Positions 34,458-47,427 of a DNA stretch of 64,000 nucleotides are shown here, one piece after another. This DNA is from Bryoerythrophyllum caledonicum (taxonomy: Eukaryota; Streptophyta; Bryopsida; Pottiales; Pottiaceae): the NCBI GenBank assembly GCA_963971425.1, contig OZ020524.1, positions 5,566,417 to 5,630,416 of the forward strand, in the 5' to 3' direction. The notes beneath the pieces are model-generated. The model was not told where the DNA came from and searched no databases. It saw nothing but the letters and a program-made list of their open reading frames with translations. Position 1 is the stretch's first letter; the number at the start of each line of letters is the position of its first letter. The translations under genes were made by a program, and so were the position numbers.

Positions 34458-37400
34458 TTAAAATGAATTCCCAAGCGATCTCAATGTTCCGTTCATCTCT
34501 CCCCCTTTGAGATGTTCATCGCAAATCCAAGCTACCAATCGCTTGCTATCAGAAGTTTCACCTCTGTGGTCCACATACACCACTCTGTTCAGCCCTAGTT
34601 TCTCATGAATTATGGAACCTGTGCCACACTTGTCCTTCAAGTATTCCACCAGCCAATCTTCTGCGGCTTGCTTGTCCTCTTTTGTGATTGTTGAGTTATT
34701 TTGAAACTCGTCTGGTAAAAAGTCCAACATTGGGCCGGTTGGTTTGGCCATGTCAAGTAATCCAGGAGTGTCCATCACTGTCATGAAAGCTTCAAAGTGA
34801 GGGGTTGGAACCATGTCACCCATTCCCGCACCCAAGTGAGCTGCAATCTTTAAAACCATGACAGTTATAGTCAACCCCCAAAACAATACAATACCAAACT
34901 GTCTTGCGACTTTTGTGCCTCTTGAAACACTCAGACCAAGTTGCGGAGCAAGATGAAAGCCTTTCCTGTGCTCGCAATAAAAATGAAGTCGACCTGGGGT
35001 AAGGCCGGGTATCATTTGCTTGATCCTGCTCTTCTTAGCATCAGGAACAAACACCGGATATTTTGGAACTCTTGATTGAATGAGCTGTACAGAGAACTCC
35101 ATCAACGCACTCACGTTAGAGCAAACTTTAGCGTAAAGCACCTCCTGCCTCTCCATGATGTCCTTCTTCAATCCTCTAAGAATGCCCTTTACTTCATCAT
35201 GGTTTTGGTCCAACTTCATGTGTAGCATGTGAAACTCATTTTGAAGGTATTTCTTCAAGCCAGCAGTGTCAGAGGGATCGCCAAACGATTGTCCACCCAA
35301 ATCAATATCAGAAACGATATCATCCTCTTCCGATGTAGAACTCCCTTTGGTTAGTTTTGAAGTCACAACCTTGTCAACCATCTCCAAGGTTTGGAAGCGA
35401 CTTTGGAGAATGTCCTGCCAGTCATCCTGACTCAATAAAGACTCCGCACAATCAAATCCTTGTGTTAGTCCCTTGGCTTCATTCTCTTCCCAATGATGCT
35501 GATAGTTCAAGTCGCCTGAATTTGTGACCAATCGCTTCAATTCTCGACTCGAAACAACTTGATTCCACCTAACCTCATACGGACACAATTCTTGTACACA
35601 GCATGGTCGCAAGATGGACTCTTCAAACTCTACTCCAGAACAGCCAACCATTGAAGAAGATCGAAGATTGTTTATGGATTTGATGATCTCTTGGTGCAAC
35701 TTGTAGCCTTTTGCACTCAATGACCTGGACATGATATCGATGCGGTCATTCCTGTATTCGATATGAACATCACTATCACGATGTGTGAATGATATTGTAT
35801 CTTTTGACAGCTTGTAACTCCGCTTTGCAACTCCTGGTACAAACTTCTCCAAGTAAACCTGAACAATCAAAGAAATAGAATTTCAGTTACCAAATCTTGC
35901 ACAGCACAAAAAATTGTATACACTGTCACGTAGTCTTTAGTGTCACAAGTAGTGTCAATATTCATCTCTACAACTGATAGAAGTTTTAAAAGTCACATAT
36001 GGTATTTCAATTGACTAATCAATACTTTATCAATATTTACATAGTGATGGTGAAACTCATATCTTGGTTGACAATTAGAATTAAGCACACACAATTAGAA
36101 TTTTGTGACATTATTTATCTAATTTTAGTGTAGTTTTGAAAACATTACTTTGATATAAATGCAACCTTTTGGAAATTGAGTGCCATAGCATGAATAATCA
36201 TTTGATTCATACCTGTAAACGAGGAAAAAACCCAGCTGTTAACATTGTCGCTGTTGGTTCCTGCGAGGCTAGGCTTGTACCAATGTAGTGGTAACTTGAA
36301 CCATCGTTTACCATACGTGACGGCCAATAAGAAACATTGGCTTTTGCAGTTGAGAAAAGAGACGGAATCATTATATCGCCATCTACATCTTCATAACAGA
36401 TTTGTAGCTTCATCATGATGCTCAAGGAGTCATCAAAGCATCTGTTGTACATGTTGGAATCAAGTGATTCGAGAAAAACCTCTTCCAAATGTTTTCGAGA
36501 TATAATGCCATTTGAAATCATTGAATAATTGGGATCCAAATTGGAGCATTTGAATAAAATGTTGCCCATGATGTCATGGCAAAACCATCGAGGATTCATA
36601 ATAATTGTACTCAAGTCCTCATAATACATGATATGACCTCCTTCATGCAATGATGTTGCCACATACTGCTTCTTTTTCTTCAACGTTGCTTCATCCATGT
36701 GGACTGAGGGTTTCAACTCATGCACTTCTTCACAAATCACTGAAAATGTTTCCCAATCAACAATTGATCGGTGGGGATGCTGTGCGTTCCATTTTTTTAT
36801 CGTAGATTGTAAATCCCTGCTAGCTTTGAGGACCTTGGGCACTTTCGTAGATAAAGTCATGAGATGATTTTCAGCAAACAATTTTAAGTCCAATGCGTCA
36901 CTTGATTTCCCAATTCCATTGTCCATGGCAACAAACTCCTTATCGTCATCGAAAGCAAGGTGGTCAATGAAAATTTTCTTGAGCTCCACGATGATTTCCT
37001 TAAGATGTCTTGTAAGAATAGGATCATTTGGCCATAGATCAAAATGCGTCATGAGTATTGTCACATGGGGGCGGTAAGATTCTGACCTTCTTGTGTTTGA
37101 ACTCACGAACTTCAACCAATAGTGAATCTCCCCTTTGATCTTGTGCAATGGTTGATTGTATGGATTACACACGATAAAATACATGCAACAACTCCCTGTT
37201 GTTGAGTCATTTGGAACCACAAGATCATGAAACGAGTGATATTCCTCTTGACCAGCCATGTCCCAAACACTGATAATCATATCGCCCCAAACCAATCTAT
37301 TCACTTCAATTCCTCTTGTTCTCACATTTGCCAACGAATTCCTTCTTTGGAACATCTTGGCAATCATGCCCCTTTTCTTTTTTCTCTCCCACTTTCGGCA

Positions 37401-39090
37401 TAAGGTAGTTTTCCCTAATTGCCAACATCCAACAAAATATCAATGATTCAATAAACATGTCAAAAACATGGTTAACCATAACAAGTGTCAATAACTCCTA
37501 ATATGTAAGCATGAGTAGTCCGTTCAATAAAAGCATTGTTTGTGAAGTATTCCTCAAGCTGAGCATAGTTCCAAAGTTCTAATTACAACATTCTGAATCC
37601 AACTCAAGTTGCATATCTTCACATGTTATTTGACGTAAGCTCAGTGCTTCTCTTCACGTAGTAACACCATATATAACATGAGAATAATTCATTACATTCC
37701 AACAAAGGAAACATACAATGAAAAAATATGTATGAAAAAACAAGGTCTAGGATCTAGGGTTTAGAGTTTACACACCTGCTTCTCCATTTCCACAGAGAAA
37801 TATCCGTGCTGAATTTGGACTAATGGGTGCCATATTTGCAAGCTGATAGTCTTTTTCCCTCTTCTTCAACTCCGCATAGACAAGTCGAGCGCCTCCATCT
37901 CTGCTCAGAGGCGTTGCCTGAAGATCTATCCACCTAATGGTACGATTGTGGAGCAACGTGTCCATGATTGTTCCCAACATCCTCTCTCTTGAAATACCGC
38001 AGTTATTGCTCAAGTTCAAGTACCGCAAAGTCTTGTTTGACTGGAGCGAAATGAGAATGCGTTGCCATCCAAGCGGATGATATTGAACGACCGATGTAAA
38101 CATCGCCTCCGAGCCCATTTCCATTCTGTCCTTGAGGTCCATAAGGTCCAAGTTTTTGAGGCACAGTTGCACCAAGGAAGTGTTGTTCTCTACTATGGTG
38201 GCCAATTGCAACAATCCTCTCCGCACCGGCACTGCACAACCCTCCAAGTCCAAGTGCGAGAGGGATGCTTTTGGATTAGAACTGGGGACTAAGGCACCCA
38301 CCAACTTCTCCATCTCTTCGTGCTCAATGCGGGCGTCTCGGATGACAAGCGTTCTCAAAAAGTTGTTTGAATGCAAAGCATCGGCAATATCTCCCACGCC
38401 ATGACTGGTCATTTCTAGATCGCGTCTCCTAGAGAAACGCAAATACGTGAGACGCGTATTGCCGCCGAGTACACCTGCCAGCCGTTTCACTTCCATATCC
38501 TCCAAACTCATCTGAATATCCAAGTGCGCGAGGACGTTGGTTGGAGATTTGAGGTACCTACACAATTGCCTCATCGATACTGAACCACCCCAACGTAAGA
38601 AACCCAAAGGAGAGGTCTCATTTCCCACTGTTAAGTTGAACATCTGGAGAGTTTGATTCTCGAGCAAAACATCCACCAATAACTCTGCGTTTGCTTCACC
38701 CATCTTCCTAACATCCAAGTTAAAATTGAGCAGCGATGTCCTTTCAGAAAGCAACTCAGATACTGATACAGCCCATTGACAATCTGCACCAACCTCCAGT
38801 TTGAAGTCCTTGAGCGATGCCATGGTCTTCAATGTGTGGCAGAAGTTTGGGAGATGATCCCCTGATCTTATGCGAATAGAAATGCTCTCCAATTGCGCCC
38901 ACGATGATGTCATTTCGAGATGGAAAGCTTCAAAGCAAAGCTCGAGTCCCTTAAATCCCTCCTCTTTGTCAGGGAGAATCCACGCATTGCCTTCAGGAGT
39001 GATCCTCACATGTGGAGCTCTGGGCAATTTTGATGGCCTTCTGGAATCGTCCGGAGGTTTTCTAACCCTCGGAGCTTGAGGGGTTTCCAT
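34458..39090 (-). CDS. TRN1-like: ROCO-family protein (LRR-Roc-COR), TORNADO1-like, three exons
   Basis: Minus-strand exons are 39090-37776, 37414-36213 and 35858-34458, in phase for 3,918 nt, 1,305 residues. Exon 1 encodes RNI-type LRRs (about 90-410; LSHLDLEGC, LRYLNLSNN). The Roc GTPase follows: P-loop GNGEAGKT (about 433-440) split by intron 1, switch-II WDMAGQEEY (about 487) and a THFD motif in the G4 position (about 562). COR-type sequence (GGHIMYYEDL ... NPRWFCHDIMGNIL) fills the rest of exon 2. The C-terminal exon has a hydrophobic stretch (FGIVLFWGLTITVMVLKIAA) of uncertain topology. Arabidopsis TRN1, the plant LRR-Roc-COR protein I recall, is about 1,380 residues and acts in leaf and root patterning. 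The ATG at 39090 was chosen as the first in frame. All exons are open, so the gene looks intact. Confidence 0.9.
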
Positions 39091-40784
39091 GGTGAAGAAT
39101 TCCCGAACCTCAGTGAACAATATAAATCACAAAGTATGTGAATTCCTGAGCCCCTTCCAAGGCTTTGAGATGATAGTCAACAATGATGTCCGACAACAAA
39201 TAACTCTGAAATGCTCCAACACATCCAAAGTGCAGTTCATGTAAAGCGCATCACCCAAATCTCCCCGAGCCTGAATGCACAATGCCAAATGGGCTGTCAA
39301 AGACATAGGACTTGTATTTTAAGTCCTTGACATGCAATGCAAAGCAACAAGACTCTAAACAAGATGATTTATGTTGTGAGTGACCACTTTGACCACATAC
39401 CACAACTCATGCTCTCAAAGTAACTTATGTCCTCTCCATTGACCCAACTCCGCATTCGCACATTGAAGTGCGTTATAGACACAAGAGTAGCTCCATTAGG
39501 AAAGACAAACCTGGGAAATGAAAGGCAAGCACAAGGATGAAACCTCTGCTAAAGATAACGAATCCAGTCCACCCAGAAACAAATCTCAAGCAAACCGGCC
39601 CGGCTAGTCACGTCCATAACCAAGTATACACTGCACATCCAACTTCAAAAACAAATATCAATGAATGAACATGGGACCAACACATATGGAACATGACTCG
39701 GTAAAATAATAAGGAATACAATAATCTAAATCAGACCAAACGCTCAAGACCAAAGGACTCCACTATCTCATGAAGATGTCACAACAGAGAACCACTTTTT
39801 GAACTATGTAACTCACCATACTAATATCACAACTATGAAAACATGCTTACGATCGTCAGTTTTGTGATATAACAGAAAGTGACATATAAGAGATTAGAGT
39901 GTATCTATAAAGATTAGGAGTTAGAAGTTAGACGGCCCGAAAAAAAACCCCAGAGTTTCTCTCCCTTCAAACTCACGTGCAACATCAAATCTACCACAAT
40001 AAATCATGGCAATCGCAAGATGAAGTACCTCCATTGTGCATGTCAAATAAGAAGTCAGGCACCCAACCCAAAGCTCACCGCCAAAGAAGGTCAAGAAACC
40101 CTTCCCTCAACAAACGGAGAATCCGCTCTTAGAATTCAAGAGGCCAGACATGAGAACACGCAACGCTCGTTCAGATGTTTACCTTCGCAATCAGGTGGCA
40201 GTCGGTCCCATCAAAGAAATGAGCTTGCACTAGACTCTGAGACGTCATTCCCCACAACTCCAAGATGAGCTCCACAGACCTGAACTATGCACCAAAGAGT
40301 CAGTCTACAATTCTGTTCGATTCCCTCGTGTACCATTGAAATTATATGGTAGAACATAGACCAGCTGTGAAGATTTTGTGCCACGCGCTGCCCACTTTGA
40401 CATGGATGACATCCTAGCACCTAATTCAGGCTTGAGAAAACTTACAATCGTGCAACATTTTCAACGCTCAGCATCTTGAAACAGTCATGCTACAGTTGCA
40501 GGAATCTGGGTCTTCTCGTGCGAGAGCCTGGTTTGGCGGAGCTCCTCCGGCAATCAGCCACCCACCCCCCCCCCCCCCCTCTCGATACCCGGACCAGATG
40601 CCCGGCTTCAATTGCGCACATGAACTGTTTGAGAATGTAACCATAGGATCTTCATTTGAGGTATACGAGCCTATGACCGCCAGCTTAACCCCTAAAAGTC
40701 CAAGGTGATTTAGAAGAATCTCTACTCCGTTGATTAAAATTTGCCAAGACAATCTTTTTTGAGAATGTAACTTTTGGATCCTTC

Positions 40785-41370
40785 TTCTAGACTTGTATGA
40801 GATGATGTGGTTAAAATTATGCGAATCTTGATCAAACGAATTGAAAGATAATTACAGTCAAAGTGAAAAAATTTGTACCCCATAGATACACTTGGGCCTT
40901 TAGGGGTCAAGCAACGGTACATATATGAAGAACCCAAATAATTATACATATCTTATTGGGTGACATACATTAAAATTACAATCTCAACCCAAGTGATTTC
41001 ATTTTTTTTTTATCATGATGATTGAATTAGTTATGAACTTTCAAAGTGTGCTGCCACTTTAGCCTAACTCTACCACTAGGTACCCTCATGAGCGCCAGCC
41101 AAAGTGAAGGGCCTTGACCGATAGTAAGCCTTGATTTGGAGCTAACAAAGAGTGATTGGGTGGTAATGAGGTGAATGTGGGGTGGAATTGAGATCAAATA
41201 TAGAGTGGGTGTGTTAGGAAAGTGGCAGTCATGGGGGATGCCTTAAAAGAATATGGGATGGTGTGGTATGATTTTTGTGAGTTTTGAATGTACGGGTTGA
41301 AAGATAATTACAATACAAGTGAAAAGGATTGTCCTCCAAATGGACACTTGGTCTTCTAGGGGATAACTTA
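40785..41370 (+). repeat. Two further copies of the dispersed repeat
   Basis: At 40785-40915 and 41270-41370 the same order recurs: TTGAAAGATAATTACA, AAGTGAAAA, a TGTCC/TGTACC stretch and GACACTTGG or ATACACTTGG followed by CTTTAGGGG or CTTCTAGGGG. See the copy at 2261-2385. Confidence 0.75.
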
Positions 41371-42719
41371 CCTTGTATTGTCCATCTCCATTTTCCGAGA
41401 TTTGAGCAGCCATCGTTTCGTGTCTGCTAGTAAGATAGTGCTTGTAATGTGCAATACAACGTTTGTGTTTTGATTTCCAAATTTCTAGAATTATTTTGGA
41501 CCCTTTAGATTCTCATTCTAGAACAAAGTTAGCTCTCAAAGAATTTAAATGCGTGTTTGATCATTTTTGAACGTCTCCTTCTTGCACAATTTTCTTAAAT
41601 ATGTTGTATCCATTCTATATCTCTAAAATTGTTGTACTATACATCAATACACTTGATGGCATTATAAATGTTGGTTTCAAGGTATGCCATGTCCAATAAA
41701 AAGGAAATGTTTGGATGTTTGTTTTTATTGTAGACTTGGGAAAAATTCCAAAATCAAATTTGTTCAACAAATATGCCTTCATTTCTAATGGCTCCTTGAC
41801 ATTGTAAGATGAAATCGTTTACACTTGTTCCTTGCAAAGGTCTAAGCCATTTTATTAAATTTTTGAGGTCTTTTGCTTGGTTTGAATCTCCTTGTCTTTT
41901 GTCATTGTCTCAATCCACTTGCACATCCTTTGATGCATTTTCTTCGTGAAATGTAGAACATAAATCATAGGATTACATATGTCATCCAATACTATCCAAC
42001 AATCATTGCTCGTAGTAACCATTAAAATGAAATATAGAAATCGCAACTTTATTTTTCATAACAAGAAGCACACTTGTATCTTTTATAAATCTAACACTTG
42101 TTATATTAAAAAAAGCATTGTAAGAAAAGACATTGCCTATCCATGTCTTTTTCATTGTATGAATCTAGAATACCAAATTTCTTCCATACTACTATGGTTT
42201 TTCTTAATGTTTATCTTATTATACTATGGAATAATCTCTTAGTGTTTTTTTGGTATTTTGATACAAAGCCACCCAATACCAAAAATCTTCTTTATAAACC
42301 AGTATTTAAGCTTGTCTTGTTTGGAAAAGCTTCTTGAAGTCACTTTCCGTGACCAATCCAAGTATCAAATCTTGTTATGTTGGCAAGCATGCAAAATATG
42401 CGGGCCGTCAGCAGTCTCCAATGTAACAAGGGGTAAAAAATTATATCTCTTCTCTTCAAATCTATCTCACGTCATGCTATTTAAGCATATTAATAAAAAA
42501 TATCTTTTGCTTTTGAAGACATAGGGTTTGGCACAATTGGGTTGAAAATACTTCATAGAGCGTAAAATCATCAAATTCACCTTGAGCTAAGCATTTTTCT
42601 TCAACTGTTTATACACAAACTTCACATTGGCAATTTTCAAGACCTTCTTATTTGAGAATATGTTCCAAGCTACACGCACTTGTGCAACATTGAGAGTACC
42701 ATCTAAATTTCTTTGATAA

Positions 42720-43080
42720 TTTTACACCAAAAATACTTTAATATTATTGATTCGATTGCAATGAGTAAGGAAAGAAACAAAAACTCTTGTTTTTGGTTCT
42801 GACCATGGTATTTCAATTAAAATCTTATTAAGTGATATACTTACAGAGTTTCATCAACTTTGATTGCATGGATTAAATATTATAATGTCTAAAGTAAAGA
42901 AAGGAATTCATTTTATACCTTGCGATGAGTGGATTAGCAGACTTTGACTTCACTTGGTGTCAAATTTTTGCACTATACAAGGTCTAAATTTTATACTACC
43001 ATGTTATTCATGATGTTAATTCCTTGTACACCAATGTTTAGGAATAGTGAAGGGATGTAGCACATCTTAAATACAAACTA
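42720..43080 (+). repeat. Long-type dispersed repeat, partner of 12285-12690
   Basis: Shared blocks in the same order include TTnACACCAAAAAnACTT, TGGATTAAATATTATAnTGT versus TGGATTGAAAGATTATAGTG, CAGACTTTGACTTCACTTGG, ACAAGGTCTnAAT and a GGGnTGTAGCA near the end. No open frame spans it. Confidence 0.7.
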
Positions 43081-44945
43081 GATTGGAAGCTTTTTGTTGT
43101 TTGCCATGATAGAGTTAAAGATCTTGATCTTAACCTGCAGGAATGGAAGTGGGATGAAGCGGATCATCTCAAAAGTGGCAACTTTTTCTCATATTCAACA
43201 AAACTTGGATAAAAAATCCTTGATGTGCGTCAAGGTCTAACACCTAAATTCACAATTGTTTTACAAATCAAAGGTTTCAATGCTCAACAAGTGAAAAAAT
43301 TCTATTAAGGATCTTTGGGATCTTTGGATTCCGCGTAGGGCCATTACTCTCAATATTCTGTTTCGTGGGTTAGACCAATCTTTTTGGTCTTGACAATGAT
43401 GTAGCCAAAGTATCAAAAACCAATAGTTGGTGGTTTTTTAAGTCAAGTTAGAATGATTCTAGTTGTCTTTCTGAACAAAGAAGGGAAGGTCATCTTGTAC
43501 CATAAATCTTGAATGTATTTTTCCTCTTTGGATTATTTCAATAAAATTAGAGCTATTTAGGCTGATTTAAGAACAAATTATGGTATTCATTGCATCACTT
43601 TTTGTACAACTTTTATGTTTTCAAATTAACCTTAAAGGTTGGAGATATTTTATAAGAAGTATGAGTTTGGCCATGAGTTGCAAATAGAAGGTGAATATAA
43701 TAAATTGAGTATTACAAAAGCTCGCATAGATATCAACAATTTCATAGGTATTATGTAATCTCACTAAATGGAACCATCAAAATTATTATGTAATAGCAAA
43801 ATCACATCCAGAACTCTTGGCCACTTTTCATATGATTCTCATAAAAATCATTAATATAGTTTTTAACATTGGGGTGATCACAACTTCATAATATTGAATA
43901 TTTTTTGCAAAATATATTGTAAAATCAACATCATCCAATGGCAAGTTTCATAGAATCAAAAGTTCAATACATACTCGAGGGTCAAGTTTGGCACTATAAT
44001 GCCAGATGTATAAATATTTGTAAAAATATATATCAGGCATAACCAATATTCTTGATAATATATTTTTCTAATATTCGATCTTTACATTTGTAGTAGTGCA
44101 CTGTTGAGTGATGCAACGTTCCATGTGACAGTTTGGGTATTGTAATTTGTAAACTGTAATTAGTGTAGTTGTGGTGGTGGATTTATTTTTAAAGGATTGC
44201 GTAATTAAATCCGTATATATAAAATTAGGTAATTCAAGGTTTTTTTTAAAAGTTGTCTAGTATAGTTGGGAATCTTTCTCCTACCGTAGATAAAAGGCAA
44301 GTTTGGCATAAAATAATTAAAGAATAGGTGCCAAGTTTTTTTGGAAAATTTGAAGCATGGACGTCGAAATACACAATAAACAACTATTGGATCAGTCAAA
44401 ATTCATGAAAATGAGATAGATAGCAATGAAAGTGCCAAAAAATAGGCAAAATAATGCCCAAATTTTAATAGAATTTTGTCGTGTACAAACACATTGGGCA
44501 AAAATAACATCATGCCAATAGGTGGGAGCGCACAATTAGCAACAAACCCGGAGCAACAATGATTAAACTATCATTGTTGCCTCCGTAAACAATGAAAACA
44601 ATAGTTTACAAAAGAAACCATCAATTACTCAGCCACCTAAGCTAGGGGAAAAGAAATAAATACCCAAACGACAACATTGAGTAATTGGTCTACAAAGATC
44701 CCCTTATTTGCTCCCTTTGCTTGTGCTGAAGCCCCTTTCACACCGGCAAACGACACAATTAATGTAACCTGGAGGAACAACCGATCATAAAAACCTATCA
44801 AGTCCAGAGAAGTCAAGTCGAGCGATAAAAAGGACACTAGCAAACCGTACACACAAAGAATACGTCCGATGTAATGGAAGCTTCATCATTAATCGCCTCC
44901 AATGCTTTTTATTGGCAGACCTTGTCTACGTAGATTCTCAATGTG

Positions 44946-47427
44946 CTAAACATTGTGGATACAACCATTGACCCATTGGTATTCTAAAAGAGGTGAGGTT
45001 AGACATTTTGGATGCCACCCTGTAGAATACAAGTCACAAATGACCATTGTCGCAGCCCGTTTGGCAATACTACACAACCAACATTGCAATCCAGCAGAGA
45101 TGTGAGAAAGACTAGGTTGTACCATGCCACCAATGTGTGGCAAATGGTAAGGCACGCAATTGCGCATGTGATCCTTCCATAGCTTACCATCACGACCCTT
45201 CAACAGTAACACTTATGAGTTCTTCACCTCACAAATTTGCAAGATTAGCTGTCTCGCTGTCACATCCAAGGTGATGGGCGTCGCTTGCTGCAAATTCACA
45301 TAGTCTCTAGGAATAAATCGCCGCACTTGGGGTTGGTAGCCTCCTCCATGTATCATAACATAGCGCAATGTATCCCGATGTTGAGCAATGGAGAGGTTCT
45401 GCAATGCCGTAGGCATCACCCGCTTGAAGAAATCCACACGTTGCTCATACACTTCAGCCCGCGCGTCTGGATTGTCCATGTTAGCCGACACGGTGTCAGC
45501 ATCTGCCTGAATAGCCTTTAGTAATACCGGATGCCTTTCAAACAACAAGAAGTAAGGAGAAAATGACGCAAAAGATGCTTGCTTATTAAATTAGTAGTCG
45601 ATGACTATCCATGTAGTTGCAAGTCCCAATCCTGGTGATGTCGCTTCTACAAACTATATTTCCGAAGCCTCCTCTTGACGGTTTGCACCATGCACTCCGC
45701 CAACCCATCCGCTTTGAAGTGATTCATCAAATTAGTGCATTGATCTATCGCAACGTTGCTTGCTCACACACCGTTTGAAATTCAGTGCCCAATAACTCAC
45801 GTCTTTGGTTTGTGAGAACTTCCGCTCCATCTCCAAAGCGACTTAGAACACAATCAAGGAAAGAATAAGCGGTGCCATCGGATAGAAGTCCACTAAATTT
45901 ACTCACTTTTGGGCAAAAAACATATACTCCGTAGTATATTTGTTTTGGAGCCCTTTGTTAAATTGTTGTTGAATGTCAACCCTCCATTGATTAGGTGTAA
46001 AGAAATCATGGCCAATAAAATGTTAGGTGAACAAAATATATCTTGAAGAAGGTGCTGATTTTTTGGACTTTGTGTTGTCATAACACATGTCGTTTTATAG
46101 GTGGCCCAACCCTTTCCCAAGATGAGTATATTGCATATTGCAGAGACTGAAAATATACCAAATATACTACGTAGTATATATGTTGAATCAAGGCACCAAA
46201 AACTAGGTTTTAAAGAAAATAATGGAAAAAAAAGTTTTTTTGAATACACTTCATGTATCAAGATAGATTTTTGTATACTAAAGAAGGTTGGATAAGAATT
46301 TGGAGAAAAAATCAACATTAATTTATTATTTAGGCTTCTTGAAGAAATAACTTATTTTTTACCAATAAAAGTCAAATTAAGTTTTGGATCTAGAATTTTC
46401 AATTATAATGTAGGAGCAAATTATGGTATGAATATCTTTCAAAGTTTTCAAAGTATTTTGCCTCCTGAAACTCTCAAAAGAAGTATATTTTTCTGATTTG
46501 AGATACCTGTGACACGTATGTAGTAATGAAAGATATACTTCTACTTGCCAAATCATGGGCCGGAACTCTAATTTCTTGGATTCTCATATTGCTATTGAAA
46601 TAAGCAATTACATTCCATTAGAAGAATTTCAAAATCAAACCTACATCGGCACTAGGTAGCAAACAAAGGCTCGTGACTTGTCCCTACACCCTTTGTGACA
46701 GGTTTTTCAGACTAGTTTAGTCAACCAAGACCCCATCGCTAAACTTGTCAAGCAAGGCTACTAGCTCGATCAACTTTGAAAAATGCTCAATCATCACTAA
46801 CACATAGTTTTCTGTCGAGGTGTCAGTGGCAATGGACCTGCAAAGTCCAAGATCCACATGTATCCTAAGCCCATAATTGGTAATGGTTGCAATTGTGGCA
46901 TCGACGCGTTAAAAGACATTCGCACGCGATCACACACCATGCATTGGGCGACCAAAACTTGAACTTGTAATTGCACTCCACGCCATCAATAGTGAAGCTG
47001 TAGCAAGCTGGAAGTCCTTCACACTCCAAAGTGCCCAAGGTCTTCATGCATGTCCTTGATAAGCTTCATCCTCTCCAATGAAGACGGCACAACCTTCGGG
47101 GTACCATCAGGCCACACTCGCAAAAGGTGAGTCCTCTCCCACACGAACCGTTTTGCTCGTTGTGAGACCTGATATCTCTCCTTAGAGGATCACAAAGACA
47201 CCACTTCTCAATTCTTCAGAAGTGCATCACGTTGAAGTCTTCACAAATGTCTTTGGCGCCCCAAGATTCTTCACCGCCATATTCATCTACTGTGGCCACA
47301 ATAGCTTCTCCGGTGTCATCTCCACACATGGGCAACACACTTAGAAAGGCCGAAAAATACCAACCTGACAACAGATCGGCGTCATCCTCACCGTGCCACC
47401 TAGCATCTGTAGCATCCTCTTGATTTC
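44946..47427 (-). pseudogene. Degenerate Ty3/gypsy-type integrase with C-terminal PHD-like finger
   Basis: Read on the minus strand over several frames: an HEDLGHFG zinc-binding block (about 47040), CMVCDRVRMSFN and LDFAGPLPLT of the integrase core (about 46930-46830), YVLVMIEHFSKLIELV, and FGDGAEVLT (about 45830). Then follow ASFASFSPYFLLFERHPVLL (about 45560), NLSIAQHRDTLRY (about 45380) and VLLLKGRDGKLWKDH (about 45210). The last part, C-x2-C ... ICDLYSTGWHPKC at about 45095-45000, resembles a PHD finger. Stops (for example between 45213 and 45211), frameshifts and an unrelated AT-rich stretch of about 780 bp (about 45900-46680) inside the integrase show it is dead. No LTRs were found. Confidence 0.8.
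45900..46680. mobile_element. AT-rich insertion splitting the integrase remnant
   Basis: Integrase-like reading stops near 46720 (KFSDGV) and resumes near 45885 (LLSDGTAYSFL). The DNA between is much richer in A/T and has no integrase similarity. It contains CTCCGTAGTATAT and ACTACGTAGTATATATG motifs at about 45928 and 46167. I could not define terminal repeats or a target duplication. Confidence 0.4.

Larger units (their letters stand above)
39091..44940. other. Repeat-rich spacer without a supportable gene
   Basis: 39.1-40.5 kb is the likely ROCO upstream region. A 15-C run is at 40565-40579. Copies of the dispersed repeat lie at 40785-40915, 41270-41370 and (longer type) 42720-43080. An 82-codon frame at 40020-40268 and several short frames near 42 kb have no recognisable features. 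Confidence 0.6.

Noticed and set aside
34458-35870. Separate gene for the 470-codon minus-strand frame
   Set aside because: It begins just after a clear acceptor and joins in phase to the COR exon, so it is exon 3 of the ROCO gene.
45899-46318. 139-codon minus-strand frame as a gene
   Set aside because: AT-driven frame rich in Phe, Ser, Ile and Asn within the insertion; no family features.
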